Notes: a model not told the origin generated them from the sequence alone. Positions 13,101 through 23,772 are shown, numbered from the stretch's first letter. The stretch is DNA of 64,000 nt from Diphasiastrum complanatum (GCA_029204225.1 CM055110.1:14138796-14202795); one strand, 5' to 3'. Program-made: numbers and translations.

Positions 13101-14055
13101 CACGTCAAAACCTTTTGGCCAACCAAACTCAGAAGGATGTGACAAAACCAAAAAAAAATTGACTTCAATTTAACATGACTCCCTGGCACTCTTACGGCAA
13201 CTACTCATATACGTCAATTAGAAAATGGAGCACATAACCATTTTGTAATTAAACACCAATATTTCAGGTATTTTGACTGACTACTTGATTTATCGAAGAC
13301 TCTTCACAGGTATATACATGCAACTACTACCAGCATTACATCATTCACAAAACATCTTTCAGCAAACCCGCCAACCAGACTTGGCTTCAATAATCAGCAG
13401 GCAAAAAGGTGGGGAATCTATTACCAGCTACTAGATTTCCGCATAAAGGCATATCTAAGTCAAACACAGAGAACCTACACGATTTTGCAAACTTGTACAG
13501 CTATCAAAAGCATGTAATATAGTTACTTATGAAATGCCAATAGTTGCAGTTACAAACCATAAAAACATCAGAACATGTGAACTATTTACCGTTCAACCAG
13601 CTGCAGAAATACTATTTTGAATTCAGTGATGCCAGATCAAAGTTCTACATAAACCAATTATACTGAATCCTTTTGAATAGCATCAGAGTGAGAACAGAGG
13701 ATAAAAAGGACTACAATCGAGACAAGCGGAATGTAGCTTCTGAAGATATTCTTCAGAGTTTAACATGACTTACACGCTATTATTGCCAAACCAGATTGTC
13801 ACAATTATCTTTCCCTGTTGCATTGAAAGAACGTATCATCGTTGCATTGAAGTTTAATGATCGTGATCCGAAACAAGACCCCCAAATCGCTCGGGGGTCA
13901 AATTGAGAAAAAAGAAATCGATAAAAGGTATGCAATATGGGTATAGTAGAAAGAGAAAAATGAGAGGATTAAGATTACAGGGGTTTTCGGTCGTTTCAGG
14001 TCCAATTTCAAGCACTTACGACCTTGTGTTCTTGACAATTTGCACACATCCACAT
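4119..14055 (-). CDS. HAK/KUP/KT family potassium transporter, nine exons
   Basis: K+ (H+-coupled) transporter of the plasma membrane or an endomembrane. Exons on the minus strand in order: 14055-14020 (tentative), 13038-12795, 12581-12336, 10062-10012, 6532-6272, 6126-6074, 5934-5820, 5641-5387 and 5209-4119. Every junction is GT-AG and the phases join without a stop, giving 2352 bases and 783 aa, slightly longer than typical plant KUPs. The family signature [15 protein letters not shown] starts near residue 31. Also visible are [16 protein letters not shown] across the exon 2/3 join, [21 protein letters not shown] and the C-terminal [10 protein letters not shown]. The short 51- and 53-base exons match KUP gene structure known from other plants. 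Exon 1 (start [12 protein letters not shown]) fits by phase and a strong GTAAGT donor, but I cannot confirm it by homology. No disabling change was seen. The intron between 6533 and 10011 carries a copia relic in the opposite orientation. Confidence 0.93.
8244..8430. repeat. 90-bp tandem duplication in an intron
   Basis: CAACATAGTAGCATTGG at 8244 and CAACATAGTAACATTGG at 8334 open two copies. Each continues through ATTTCATTAA, GGCAGCTCCATG/AGCAGCTCCATG, CTTCACC and TTCAAAGGTACAA. The sequence is unrelated to the 90-bp repeat at 2961. Confidence 0.85.
9081..9640 (+). mobile_element. Ty1/copia 3'-end relic inside a host intron
   Basis: An open segment at 9084-9269 encodes the end of a copia RNase [21 protein letters not shown] then [18 protein letters not shown], close to the usual SKHIEIRYHFIR...ADIFTKPL pattern. 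It is followed by a purine tract AAGGGGGAG at about 9312-9320, the expected polypurine tract. After that comes LTR-like sequence with no confirmed end. Orientation is opposite to the transporter gene. Confidence 0.75.
10063..12335 (-). other. Intron 3 of the potassium transporter
   Basis: This 2.27-kb intron has no recognised gene. It holds clusters of GGAACG/CGTTCC-type inverted motifs at about 10885-10945 and 11495-11545, similar in style to those at 14280-14335. Confidence 0.6.
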
Positions 14056-14550
14056 GAAATAGCTCAAACATGAGATAGAGCAAGTAAAGTAAACTTGAAC
14101 AACACTTCCTTGCTTCTCCTTAACCAGCTCTAAATGTTGAGAGATTATGACAATTGGTCTCAAAAATTCTTGGAAAACTAGATAAGTGAAGTGCTCTCAA
14201 AAAAACATCTCATTTGATACCCATATTAGCACTAAAATTTTTTTAAAAAAAAACCACGTTCCTGGAAACCCTAATGGGAAATCCCGAATCACGTTCTGGA
14301 ACGTGATTTGGAACGCACGTTCCAGAATGTGGCCTACAACATTGACAAATATGAGAATATGACATATCATAGATGCAACGCACATTACCATTGCATTTAC
14401 GTTCCAAAATGCATTTATTTTCATGAACTGAAAAAAGAATAAATTAATACTAAAAAAAAATGCAACAAAAAAAGAAATTATAGTTTGTTCAAAGAATTTT
14501 ACATTTCAAACGTATGCTTAGGCTAGAATCCTATTGTGTGGACTTTACAT

Positions 14551-14562
14551 TGGTATCAGAGC
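14551..14562 (+). promoter_or_regulatory. Primer-binding site, initiator tRNA-Met type
   Basis: TGGTATCAGAGC directly follows the LTR end ...GGACTTTACA (with one T between). This 12-mer complements the 3' end of plant initiator tRNA-Met and primes minus-strand synthesis in many plant LTR elements. Confidence 0.9.
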
Positions 14563-15739
14563 CGATCTAAGCAGGATTTACCATCAAAAGTGTTGTGTGG
14601 AGATTTCGACGTTTTCTCGAGAATCTGACGGAGTAAGCAGCATAACGGTGGAATTGTGGGATTTTCTTCCCGTTGCTCTAATCATTTGGTTGTTGAGTGT
14701 TGGTGATGATTGGCAGGTTGCATGGCTGCTTAGTGTGGAATCACAGGTTTATGCTTCATTTTCCAACAAACTAACTATTTGTTTGCAGGATTGAGAGCCT
14801 GTAAAGCCATTCCTGTGGATGGTTAGGTTCAGATTAGATGACTATTTGATAAAGTAGTTGTTAATAGCCTGCAAAACTAGGGTTCTGGAAAATTTTGGCA
14901 ACATAACAGCTGTTTTTTCAAGCATAGTGATGGCAAAACCCTGCAAATCTGGAAACTCCTCCTCCGCCCCCCCTACTGCTCTGCCCTGCCCACCTGTTGC
15001 CCCTCCTCTCCACTCCCCCTCCACAGGCCATCCTGCTACTGAGCAACAGGTCCCTCCTGCTGCACAACAGACACCTGCCCCCACTGCTGCGCAACAGCAA
15101 TCCCACTGTAGAAACCAGCGAGCAGGTCCATCGCTGTGGGATCAGAAATCTACCTCTGAAATTTCAGAGAAATCCAACGAAATTTGAAGGGTTTCCAAGC
15201 AAATTTTCTTAGTAGGGTCAGCGCTGGACAGGGAGGAGAAAAGGTGAAAATTTATCCCTGTTTGTTGAGAATTCTCAGGAGTTTGAGCTTCAAACTTACT
15301 TGCTACAGACCAACGACCTACATACTTGGGTCAAATCGGAGATTTGAAGTGATTTAGAGCTGTAAATTGGACAAATCGGGCCGGATAGGTTGCTGTCCAA
15401 CCAGCGAGGGCAGGGACTTCAAAAATTCCGGATTTCCTTTTGTAAATTTCCGGTTTTACTCAGTTTGATGGAGCCCCAGACCTGAAATCAGATCAGTTAG
15501 CTACTCAACTCAAGAACCAGGAAATTTGGCACCGTTTTGAAGCTTCAAACTGGCATTTTCCGGGACAGCAGGTCTGAAATCTTGGGTAAAAGAGCTGAGA
15601 GGGTTCCTCTTCATTCTTTCTTTGGAAGTACAGTCCTCAAAAACAGCTAAGTCATCTTTCCTTTCCCTTGTACAGTTGTAAATTAGTCCTTTAGACTTTT
15701 TTTCCTTCAGAAGTTGAGGTAGCTCTCTTTCAGTTCCGA
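14563..15739 (+). other. Untranslated leader of the gypsy element
   Basis: Lies between the primer-binding site and gag. It includes a C-rich stretch (about 14960-15100) that gives proline-rich open frames in more than one frame; these look like composition artefacts rather than genes. Confidence 0.6.
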
Positions 15740-17456
15740 AGATGACCACTCCTCAGGGACCTGATCAACCCCCCGGAGAGAGGCTTCGACGAACTTGAAA
15801 CAGAAGCCTTGGCTTACAGAAAAGGGAAGGAACCCATGGAAGTAGAAGAACAGGAACAGTTCGCCGAAGAACTCGACGAACTAGTTACCAAGGAGCAGTT
15901 CCTCCAATTGGTAACTGAAGTTGGCATTAGCCAATTTCAAGTCCAGTGTGGACGACGACTCGTTCGCTGAACTCAAAAACTTGATTTTGAGTTCCGCGAA
16001 AGGAAGCCTTCTTTCCACTTCTCAGTTATCCCCTTCTCCACTTCCATCAGTTTCGGGTGAGACTTTACGGTCTCACCCCAGTGTTTTTAAAGACTTGAAA
16101 TCTCCTACTTTTAATGGGGAAGAGAAGGATAGAAATGCAGATATTCTACAAACCTTCCTCAGCAAATGGAAGAACATTCATGCTCTTAAACAGACCCCTG
16201 ACCATTTGCAAGCCATTGAGGCCAGTCTTTCCTTAGGGCCTATGGCCTATAAGTGGTGGTCAAATCTCCAGGAGACTGGGCAGACTCCCCGGTCATGGAA
16301 AGCTTTTGAAGAAGCTTTCCTAAGAGAATTTCTACCAGAGAATGAACTTGATAGAGCCTGGGAAGCCTGGGAAAGAACAGTAATGGACAAGTCCCTCATC
16401 CAATATATCTCGCAGTATCGAGAAGCAATTTTAAAGATTAAAAATATGGATGACTATCAGAAAATCAGGGGATTTGTCCGTGGCCTCAAAGATGAATATA
16501 AAGTAGAGGTCCAGAGAAACTCGCCTACTACCCTTGAGCAAGCTCTCAGATATGCTCAAATCTATGATGATTCAGTGGGTAGGAAGAGGGCGAGACAACA
16601 GCCACTTTCTGAGCAGCCTTCTCAGAAAGACTTTCAATTTAAAAAGAAATTTTTAAAAAGAAAGAAAGAAGATAAATTTAAAGGTGAAGCTCCTCAGAAA
16701 TGCCCTTCACTCATACAGCCCTTAAAACCAGATGATTTTGAGAAAGCCAAACAAGAACGTTTGTGCTTTGTGTGTATGGGCAAGGGACACACAGTCAGAC
16801 AGTGTCCCAAGGGGCCTTTCACTAAAAAAGATAAGAAAGATAAAAAACAAGTTCATCTTGTTCAGACTGTATGTTTCCCTATTGACTCGGCAGCTTCCGA
16901 GATCAAAGTGTATCATGAAGATCATGAACACTGTTGCCAGCTGACCTCTGCAATGCTAGCGAGACCCTTCAGCTTTGGGCCGCATGACCTAGTACGTATG
17001 CATGGGAAAGTTGGTAACCAGTCAGTAAGAGTCATGGTTGATGATGGGGCAACCCATAATTTCATCAACTACACCCTGGTTAAAAAGCTTAAACTACCAG
17101 AAGTACCTAGTCAGCATAGGTACATAGTTTCATTAGCTAAGGGTGAAGATAAAAAAATATGGGAAACTATGGTAAGTAAGTTAAATCTTGGTATTCAGGG
17201 GTACCAAGATGAAATAAACTTTCAGATAATGCACCTGGATCGAACAGACATTGTTCTCAAGAGAGATTGGCTCTACAGTTTAGGACCTTCCCTCCACGGA
17301 AACTATCAGGAGAACACCCTCAGATTTCAGCATAAAGGCCGAGAGATCCAGTTGCATGGGGAGCATGATGTTCCCAACAGCCCTATGGTCTGCAGTTCAG
17401 AGCTCTGTCAGCTAATCGGAGATGAAGACCATCAGGTATTCTTATGTGACTTTTAG
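15740..17456 (+). pseudogene. Gypsy gag-protease
   Basis: Gag starts best at the ATG at 15740 (MTTPQGPDQPPGE) but changes frame twice before 15921. From there 511 codons are open to a TAG at 17454. A Retrotrans_gag region is visible (WWSNLQETGQ, then FLREFLPENELDRAWEAWER and QYREAILKIKN), followed by a basic tract and a CCHC zinc knuckle CFVCMGKGHTVRQC near residue 282. The protease has a DDGATHNFI motif instead of the usual DSGATHNFI, and DIVLKRDWL where DVVLGxDWL is common. The stop separates it from the reverse transcriptase. Confidence 0.85.
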
Positions 17457-17936
17457 TTTATTCCTGAAGTTTCTATTTCCAGTTCTATTCAGCAGAAAAT
17501 CAGTAAATTAGAAACTTTATTGTCTAAATTTAAAGATGTTTTTCCTGAAGATTTGCCACATGGTCTACCACCTAGCAGAGAGGTAGATCATGTAATAAAC
17601 CTAGTACCAGGTACAGCACCTGTTTCTAAACCTCCGTATCGGGTCAGCCGAACAAAGGATGAAGAAATAGCTAGGCAGTTAACAGACTATCTTGGGAAAG
17701 GCCAAATTCAGACCAGTAGTTCACCATGGGCCTCACCAGTCCTATTGGTGAAAAAGAAAGAGGGGTCTATGCGTCTTTGCGTAGATTACAGAGCCCTCAC
17801 TAAAGTCACAATCAAGAATAAATACCCTATGCCTCGTGAAGACGAGTTGTTTGATCAACTCGACGGGGCTAAGTTTTTCAGTAAAATAGACCTCAGATCA
17901 GGATATCATCAAGTCCATATAAAATCGGAAGAGGTA

Positions 17937-18238
17937 AATGCACGACCCTTGTCACTCTCTTTGTGGGATCAACACACATCTCTTTGCGATGCTAACCACT
18001 TTAACCTAATAATTGTCTTTCAAAACAACATTCGACACTAGTCAAGTAGCTCACACTAAGGTGTTAGTGTGCGACTGACGATCTAAAAAGCAAAATAGTT
18101 CTCAATACATATAATTTGAGACACATAAAATTTGTAGATCATTGCTAGCATGACTACTCTTCAAGCAATATTCTCTTATCAAGTCACTCTTGGTAGATGC
18201 ACCAATGTTAGGGGTTTTGCGGATGTGGGATTGGTTCG
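17937..18238. mobile_element. ~300-bp insertion inside the gypsy RT
   Basis: The RT reading frame breaks after HIKSEEV and resumes in frame at [13 protein letters not shown] near 18239, a contiguous stretch in other gypsy elements. The inserted DNA is unrelated to pol. It contains the inverted repeat CACACTAA-GGTG-TTAGTGTG (18051-18070). No clear terminal repeats or target-site duplication were found, so the element class is unknown. Confidence 0.7.
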
Positions 18239-20704
18239 AAAACAGCTTTTAGGACTCGTCACGGTCATTATGAGTTTAAGGTGATGTCATTTGGGCTCAC
18301 AAATGCTCTAGCTACCTTTATGACCTTGATGAACAGTGTTCTCAGACCATACTTGGGTAAGTTTGTAGTCGTATTTTTAGACGACATCCTCGTTTACAGC
18401 AAAACGAGGAAGGAGCATCTAAAACACCTCAGAAAGGTGTTTCGACTGCTTAGAAAGCATAAGCTCTATGCTAAACAATCCAAGTGTGAATTCTTCGTTG
18501 AAGAAGTAGCATATTTGGGTCACATTATCTCTTCAGATGGGATTAAGATGGACCCAAATAAGGTTAAAGCCATACTCAGTTGGCTGAGACCTCAGAATAT
18601 TTTGGAACTTCAAATCTTTCTTGGTCTGGCGGGATATTACAGACGATTCGTCAAGGAATATGCTCAGATAGCAGTCCCTATGACAAATCTCCTTAAGGGA
18701 AAGGGAAAGGAGTTCATTTGGGAGTCCGCACAGCAGGAGAGCTTTGATGCTCTCAAAACAGCCTTAGCTACAGCACCAGTTTTAAAAGTCGTCGACCCCA
18801 ATCAGCCATTTGTGGTCGAAACAGATGCTAGCGACTTTGCAGTAAGTGTTGTGCTAACTCAGGGTGGACGACCAGTTGCGTTCGAGAGTAAAAAACTTGA
18901 GCCAGCTCAGACTAGGTACAGTGCCTATGAAAAGGAACTCTTTTCTATAGTCCATGCCCTTAAGACTTGGAGGCATTATTCGTATGGTGCCAACTTTGAG
19001 GTCCTGACAGACCATGAGAGTCTCAGATACCTTTGCAATCAACCTGAGCTTAGAGGTCGGAAAGCTCGTTGGGCAGAGTTGATGCAAGAGTTTGACATGT
19101 CTATCAGATATAGACGTGGAAAATTCAATACAGTAGCAGATGCCCTTAGCAGAATGCCTATGATAAACGAACTGAGTTTTACTCAGATTCGTAATGAGTT
19201 ACTCGAGTCCTTGAGAGGGAAATGCCAGCATGAAGCATTCTTCTCTACTATCTGGAACTCAGTCCAGAGCAGACAGTTACAGACTCCAGAACCAGTTCCC
19301 GGGGCTGGTGCCAGTTCATCCAAGAATACAACAGCTTCCGTTGAGGATGAAGATGAGTCCGAGTATACGTCGTCAGATGACGTTGAGGATTCTGAGCCTG
19401 TATTACCCAAGCAAACCCCAGTGGTTGAGGGTCAGTTGACTCAAGGATTCAAATGAAAACAGTATTTCATTCAGGATGAGTACTTGCTCTATAGAGATAG
19501 AGTATGTGTCCCCAATTCAGAGGATTATAGGCAGCAAGCAGGTCCTATATGAATGTCATGACAATCCTAGCGCGGGACACCCAGGCATACAGAAGACCTA
19601 TGAGCATCCCTTAGAAATACCAGCTGGTAAATGGGAGAGTATCTCCATGGATTTTATAGTAGGCCTGCCTAAAACCCAAAAGGGTAATGACGCTATATGG
19701 GTCACAGTTGACCGTCTGACCAAAATGGCTCATTTTATTCCGACCAAAACAACCGTTAGAGCTCCAGAGTTAGCGAGGTTGTTTGTAGACGGGCTATTTA
19801 AATTGTACGGTCTACCTTCCGGCATAGTAGGCGACCGGGACAGTAAGTTTACTGGAAATTTTTGGAGGGCAGTATTCCATCATCTCCATACTAAACTTAA
19901 TATGAGTACCACCGACCATCCACAGACGAACGGTCAAACAGAAAGGGTAAATCAAGTGTTGGAGGATATGCTTCGTGCATACGTCAGCAAGAAGCAGACT
20001 AATTGGGAGGAGTATCTCTCGATATTAGAGTTTGCTTACAGCAGTACCAAACATTCAGCTACGGGATACAGCCCATTTATGCTGATGTACGGTTTTCAGC
20101 CACGCTCACCCACAGCTGTAGGGTTTAAACAAGAAAAAGTTGAAGCAGCCAGAAACTTTTTAGAGGACCTAAACCAGATGATAGAACATGCTAAGCATAG
20201 CATTAGACAGTCCCAGGATCGAGCCAGGCATTATGCAGATCCACACAGACGGGATGTGCAGTTCTCCACTGGTGAGAAAGTCTACTTGAGAGTCCCAGTT
20301 GACTCTAAAACCCTCAAATCAGGAGTGTGTGCTAAGTTGTCTCCAAGGTATTGTGGTCCCTTTACCATCAGTAGGAGACTAGGCGAGGTCACCTATGAAC
20401 TAGAACTCCCGCACAGCAGTAAGGTTTTTCCAGTCTTTCATGTAAGTCAGTTACGAAAAGCCTTAACCAGATCAGACAATCTGGTAGGGGACAATGTTAT
20501 AGTTCTCCCATTGGATCCTCAACAACCTCCACATGAACCAGAGGAGATTCTTAATAGTAGAGAGACGCAGACTCGTCATACTCTATACCGAGAATATCTG
20601 GTTAAGTGGAATGATCAGCCTGTTGAGAATGCCACTTGGGAAAGAGGCAGCGTCCTTCGCAAGATTTTTCCAGACTTTTGTCTTAGAGGACCAAGACGGT
20701 TCTT

Positions 20705-20717
20705 AAGGGGGAGGGAG
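20705..20717 (+). promoter_or_regulatory. Polypurine tract
   Basis: AAGGGGGAGGGAG lies immediately before the LTR start TGTTACGAG; it is the plus-strand priming site of LTR elements. Confidence 0.85.
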
Positions 20718-21108
20718 TGTTACGAGCTCGTAACCAGTGCCGAACCCTAGAGAACACAGATAGGTCAGATACCACAGTCAGGGTCGTGTCCAGTGTACAT
20801 GACCAACAGGGCAAGACAGTGTGAGTAGTGTGTCCCAGCACGGTCCATAGCCATGGCGGGCCTAACACAGCCTAGGGACCCTGTCAGCAGGATAGGGCTC
20901 CCAGTTGGGTCCCGACGTGCAGTCGGCCACGTCAGTGCCACGTGGCCGACACTTGGCAATAGCATGCTATCAATCCTCACACTGGGCTAGGAGGGGCTTA
21001 CTCTATATCAGGGAGTAGGCAAGGTTGGGTGGATCAGTTAATGTTTGCCCTACTGTGGTGTTAGGATCTATTACACCAAGTCACCCAAGCTAGATTGCAT
21101 AATACACA
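20718..21108 (+). repeat. 3' LTR of the gypsy element
   Basis: Starts TGTTACGAGCTCGTAACC directly after the polypurine tract. The first bases hold a perfect 16-bp palindrome, GTTACGAGCTCGTAAC (20719-20734). The end is placed near ...AATACACA because LINE coding sequence begins right after; this end is uncertain by a few bases. Confidence 0.65.
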
Positions 21109-21994
21109 CCTTCTTCCTGCAGCTCGTCGATCTTTCCATTATGCCCTCCGACGGAAGAAACGGACGTATGAGACTCAAAAAGGGAAAAGCTTAGTCGATT
21201 CCCTTTGCAACTCCTCCTCCGGTGCCTTCTGGAGAGAATTCATCCCCCGTACCCCACCTCCTCCCCTCACTGACCTCCATACCTGGACTACATACGCCAC
21301 TACCTTATATACTGCACCCACGGACACACCCATCTCCATTTCTCCCCGACCGACTACTTTCACTTTCTTCACCCGGGACATGGTCCTGACCGCCATCAAA
21401 ACACTGAAAACCCGTCACACCCGTGATATTAATGACCTTGAATCCGAACTATTAATCCATGCTGCAGATACACTTTCACTGATCCTAGCCATTTTGCTTA
21501 ATCGAGTAGTTGTCTCCGGCTTCCCTTCCTCCTGGTGTACCAATATCATCCATCCCATTCATAAAACTGGTGACCCCATGGACCTTGGTAACTATCGCAC
21601 CATTATGATTGGACATATCATTGCTAAGTTATATGGCACCGTCCTCCAGTCAGCTGTCAGTTCTGAGGCAGCGTCTAGGAGCTTACATGCATTGGGCCAG
21701 GCAGGTTTTAGAGCACACTACTCCACCACAGATCATATCTTCACCCTTCGGGCCATTATTGAGGAGGCTAGACACAGAAGAGAGCGGGTCTACTGTTGTT
21801 TTGTTGACTTCAGGAAAGCCTTCGACTCTGTTCCACGATCCCTTCTCATTCAGCGTCTACGTGATCTTGGTTTTTCTACTGACACGATCTTGGCAGTGAT
21901 GGCACTATATGAGAGAGTCCTTGGGTATTTTCGGAGTGATACCGGCATCTCAGACCACATCTGGAGCACTATTGGCGTGAAACACAGGTTGTAG
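21109..21994 (+). pseudogene. LINE reverse transcriptase, N-terminal half
   Basis: Encodes the pre-RT region (SFHYALRRKKRTYE; GAFWREFIP) and RT up to GVKHR, then a stop. It includes the FRKAFDSV motif with the first catalytic Asp. The open frame extends upstream into the LTR by chance. Confidence 0.8.
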
Positions 21995-22007
21995 GCTTGG
22001 GAGCATC

Positions 22008-23298
22008 TTGATTGCTATACTTTTATATGCAGATGACGTGGTCTTCCTATCTTCTTCTAGAGAGGGATTACAGCGACAACTAGACAGTCTTCATGCGTTC
22101 TGCAGTAGATGGGGATTGGGGGTTAACATATTGAAAACCAAAGTTATGGTTTTCAACACATCGAGAGCTTTTATGCAGCGCCAGGAACTCATCTTTGATG
22201 GGCAACCCTTGGAGATCGTATTTTCTTACACTTACCTTGGCGTGCTTTTTACAGGCTCTATCTTTGGCATGCGACAGGCAGCCTTCACCAGACTTGGGAA
22301 GGGTCACGCCTCCCTTGTCCAGTTAGAGCGCTTCTGTTTCAGACGGTTTATTCGGGATGCCCCGAGTAAATGTCATCTTTTTGATACTCTCGTTACTCCC
22401 ACAGCCCTATATGCAGCAAAGGTATGGTGTGCAGGTCTTACATCTTCGGATTGGGCCAGTATTTCACGACTGCAGGGTCTCATGCTATCTCGGATAATAC
22501 GGGCTAAGCCATTTGTCCCACATCAGATTATCCTGACAGAGTTCGCGGTCCCTCCCATACAGCTATCCGCCATCTTCGAGCTTATTCTATATATTCAGCA
22601 TATTATGACGTTACCCGCAGATGAGCAGAGATACACACAGACAGCACTTGCCTCCTCGCGACCTCGCAAGGCCTTTATGATCAGGGGCATCGACTATCAT
22701 GGTTCTCTCAGGCCTCCCGGATACTGGATACACTTGGAATTTCTATCACAGACCTTCCATCGGGCACCCATGAGTATATCAACGCTTTCTCTATAGAACA
22801 TACTTGCGCCGGACATGGCAGGGACAGCTCGAGGTCAAACCCGACTATTACAGGACACACTTTCTAGAGCTAGACACAGTTGGATTTCCAGTTTTGCCAC
22901 ACTATCTCACCTCAGGACTATCTCATGGGCTCCGGTTTATTCTGGGCCAGTTCCGAGTGTCCTCACATCAGTTGGCGATTGAGACTGGACGCTTCCAGGG
23001 TACCCCACGAGAGGAGCGGCTTTGTCAGTTATGTTCATTATCTATGGTCGAGACAGAGGAGCATTTCCTTTTCACATGTCCAATTTACTATGAGATCAGA
23101 GGGCAATATCATTGCCTTTTTCGTCAAACACCAGTTACATTACGGTCCCTCATCTCATATGAGGACCCTAGATGTGTGGCATTTATGATGCGTGGGATGT
23201 CCCTCCTACGTCAGGACCTATGTCAAACAGCTCAACACACCTATCCAGACACAGTCTCAGATTACATCCTTCTTCCCTCGTCGGAGATCACGTCCTGA
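22008..23298 (+). pseudogene. LINE reverse transcriptase C-terminal half and zinc finger
   Basis: The frame starting near 22008 carries LLYADDVVF, the thumb region GLGVNILKTKVMVFN, YLGVLFTG and the connector. A stop at 22796 is followed, in another frame, by the CCHC finger region ending near 23298. This is typical of decayed LINE ORF2. Confidence 0.85.
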
Positions 23299-23706
23299 TG
23301 CAGACATGACTGACAGCGATTGCGACGACATTCCCAGACCTAGGATGCAGAGACGACCCACCACCCAGCCTCAGGCGGTCACGAGAGTTACACGCCCTAC
23401 TAGACCTCTTACATAGAGACACACTATACATGCTCCTGTTCACAGGCGACGTCAGTGGGCTCCTACACTTCCTCATGCTACAGCTCACATTACATCCTTC
23501 TACAGTGCCAGTACAGACCTGGCATCTTGACATGGATACATTTGACTACCATGCACAGACATTATCATTTATGTAGTTATCTTAACTTGCACTAGATGTT
23601 TTTTTCTTTATTACAGTTTTGGAGTCGTTTATACGCTCCACGGTTACCACATACTTGACATGTATTTCCTAGTCTTATGCCTTTTGGCATGGAATAGACA
23701 TCAATA

Positions 23707-23709
<3 letters not shown>

Positions 23710-23772
<63 letters not shown>
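23710..23772. repeat. (CT)n microsatellite
   Basis: 63 bases of uninterrupted CT, directly after AATAAAG at the end of the LINE; it may be the 3' tail of the element. Confidence 0.97.

Larger units (their letters stand above)
17457..20749 (+). pseudogene. Gypsy pol: RT, RNase H, integrase, chromodomain-like tail
   Basis: RT starts in [19 protein letters not shown] and runs through [14 protein letters not shown]. It is interrupted at about 17937-18238, resumes at [13 protein letters not shown], and carries the catalytic FLDDILVYS. RNase H includes [26 protein letters not shown] and [10 protein letters not shown]. After a stop near 19454, integrase opens with HxxxxxxxH (HDNPSAGH), then loses ~45 residues including the CxxC pair. 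The core keeps MDFIVGLP (Asp), GDRDSKFTGNFW (Asp) and GQTERVNQ (Glu). The C-terminus (YLVKWNDQPVENATWERGS) matches the second half of a chromodomain, typical of chromoviruses. The frame runs into the 3' LTR. Confidence 0.88.
14511..21108 (+). mobile_element. Ty3/gypsy retrotransposon, chromovirus type, defective
   Basis: Parts in order: the last ~39 bases of a 5' LTR (14511-14549), a primer-binding site (14551-14562), a long leader, gag (about 15740-17456), pol with protease, reverse transcriptase, RNase H, integrase and a C-terminal chromodomain-like end (to about 20704), a polypurine tract (20705-20717), and a 3' LTR (20718 to about 21108). Defects are a stop between gag-PR and RT, a ~300-bp insertion inside RT, and a deletion in the integrase zinc finger. 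It lies about 450 bases upstream of the transporter's presumed start, in the opposite orientation. Confidence 0.85.
21109..23772 (+). mobile_element. LINE retrotransposon, 5'-truncated, with (CT)n tail
   Basis: Non-LTR element abutting the gypsy 3' LTR. The RT contains HPIHKTGDPMDLGNYRTI, then CCFVDFRKAFDSVPRSLL, and after a frame change ILLYADDVVFLSS, the catalytic motif. Between GVKHR near 21985 and LLYADD near 22020, the usual QGCPLSPxLF segment is missing, so part of RT is deleted. Downstream is a CxxC...HxxxxC zinc finger of the zf-RVT kind (CQLC then HFLFTC near 23025-23080). The endonuclease is absent (5' truncation). The element appears to end at AATAAAG (23703-23709) followed by a (CT)n tract (23710-23772). 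The LINE clade cannot be settled by eye. Confidence 0.85.

Noticed and set aside
14858-15212. Overlapping proline-rich ORFs upstream of gag
   Set aside because: C-rich leader DNA of the gypsy element is open in several frames at once; no conserved motif.
18234-18244. GGTTCGAAAAC resembling a tRNA/SINE B box at the edge of the insertion in the gypsy RT
   Set aside because: No A box at the right distance, no tRNA fold, and the last bases belong to the resuming RT codons.
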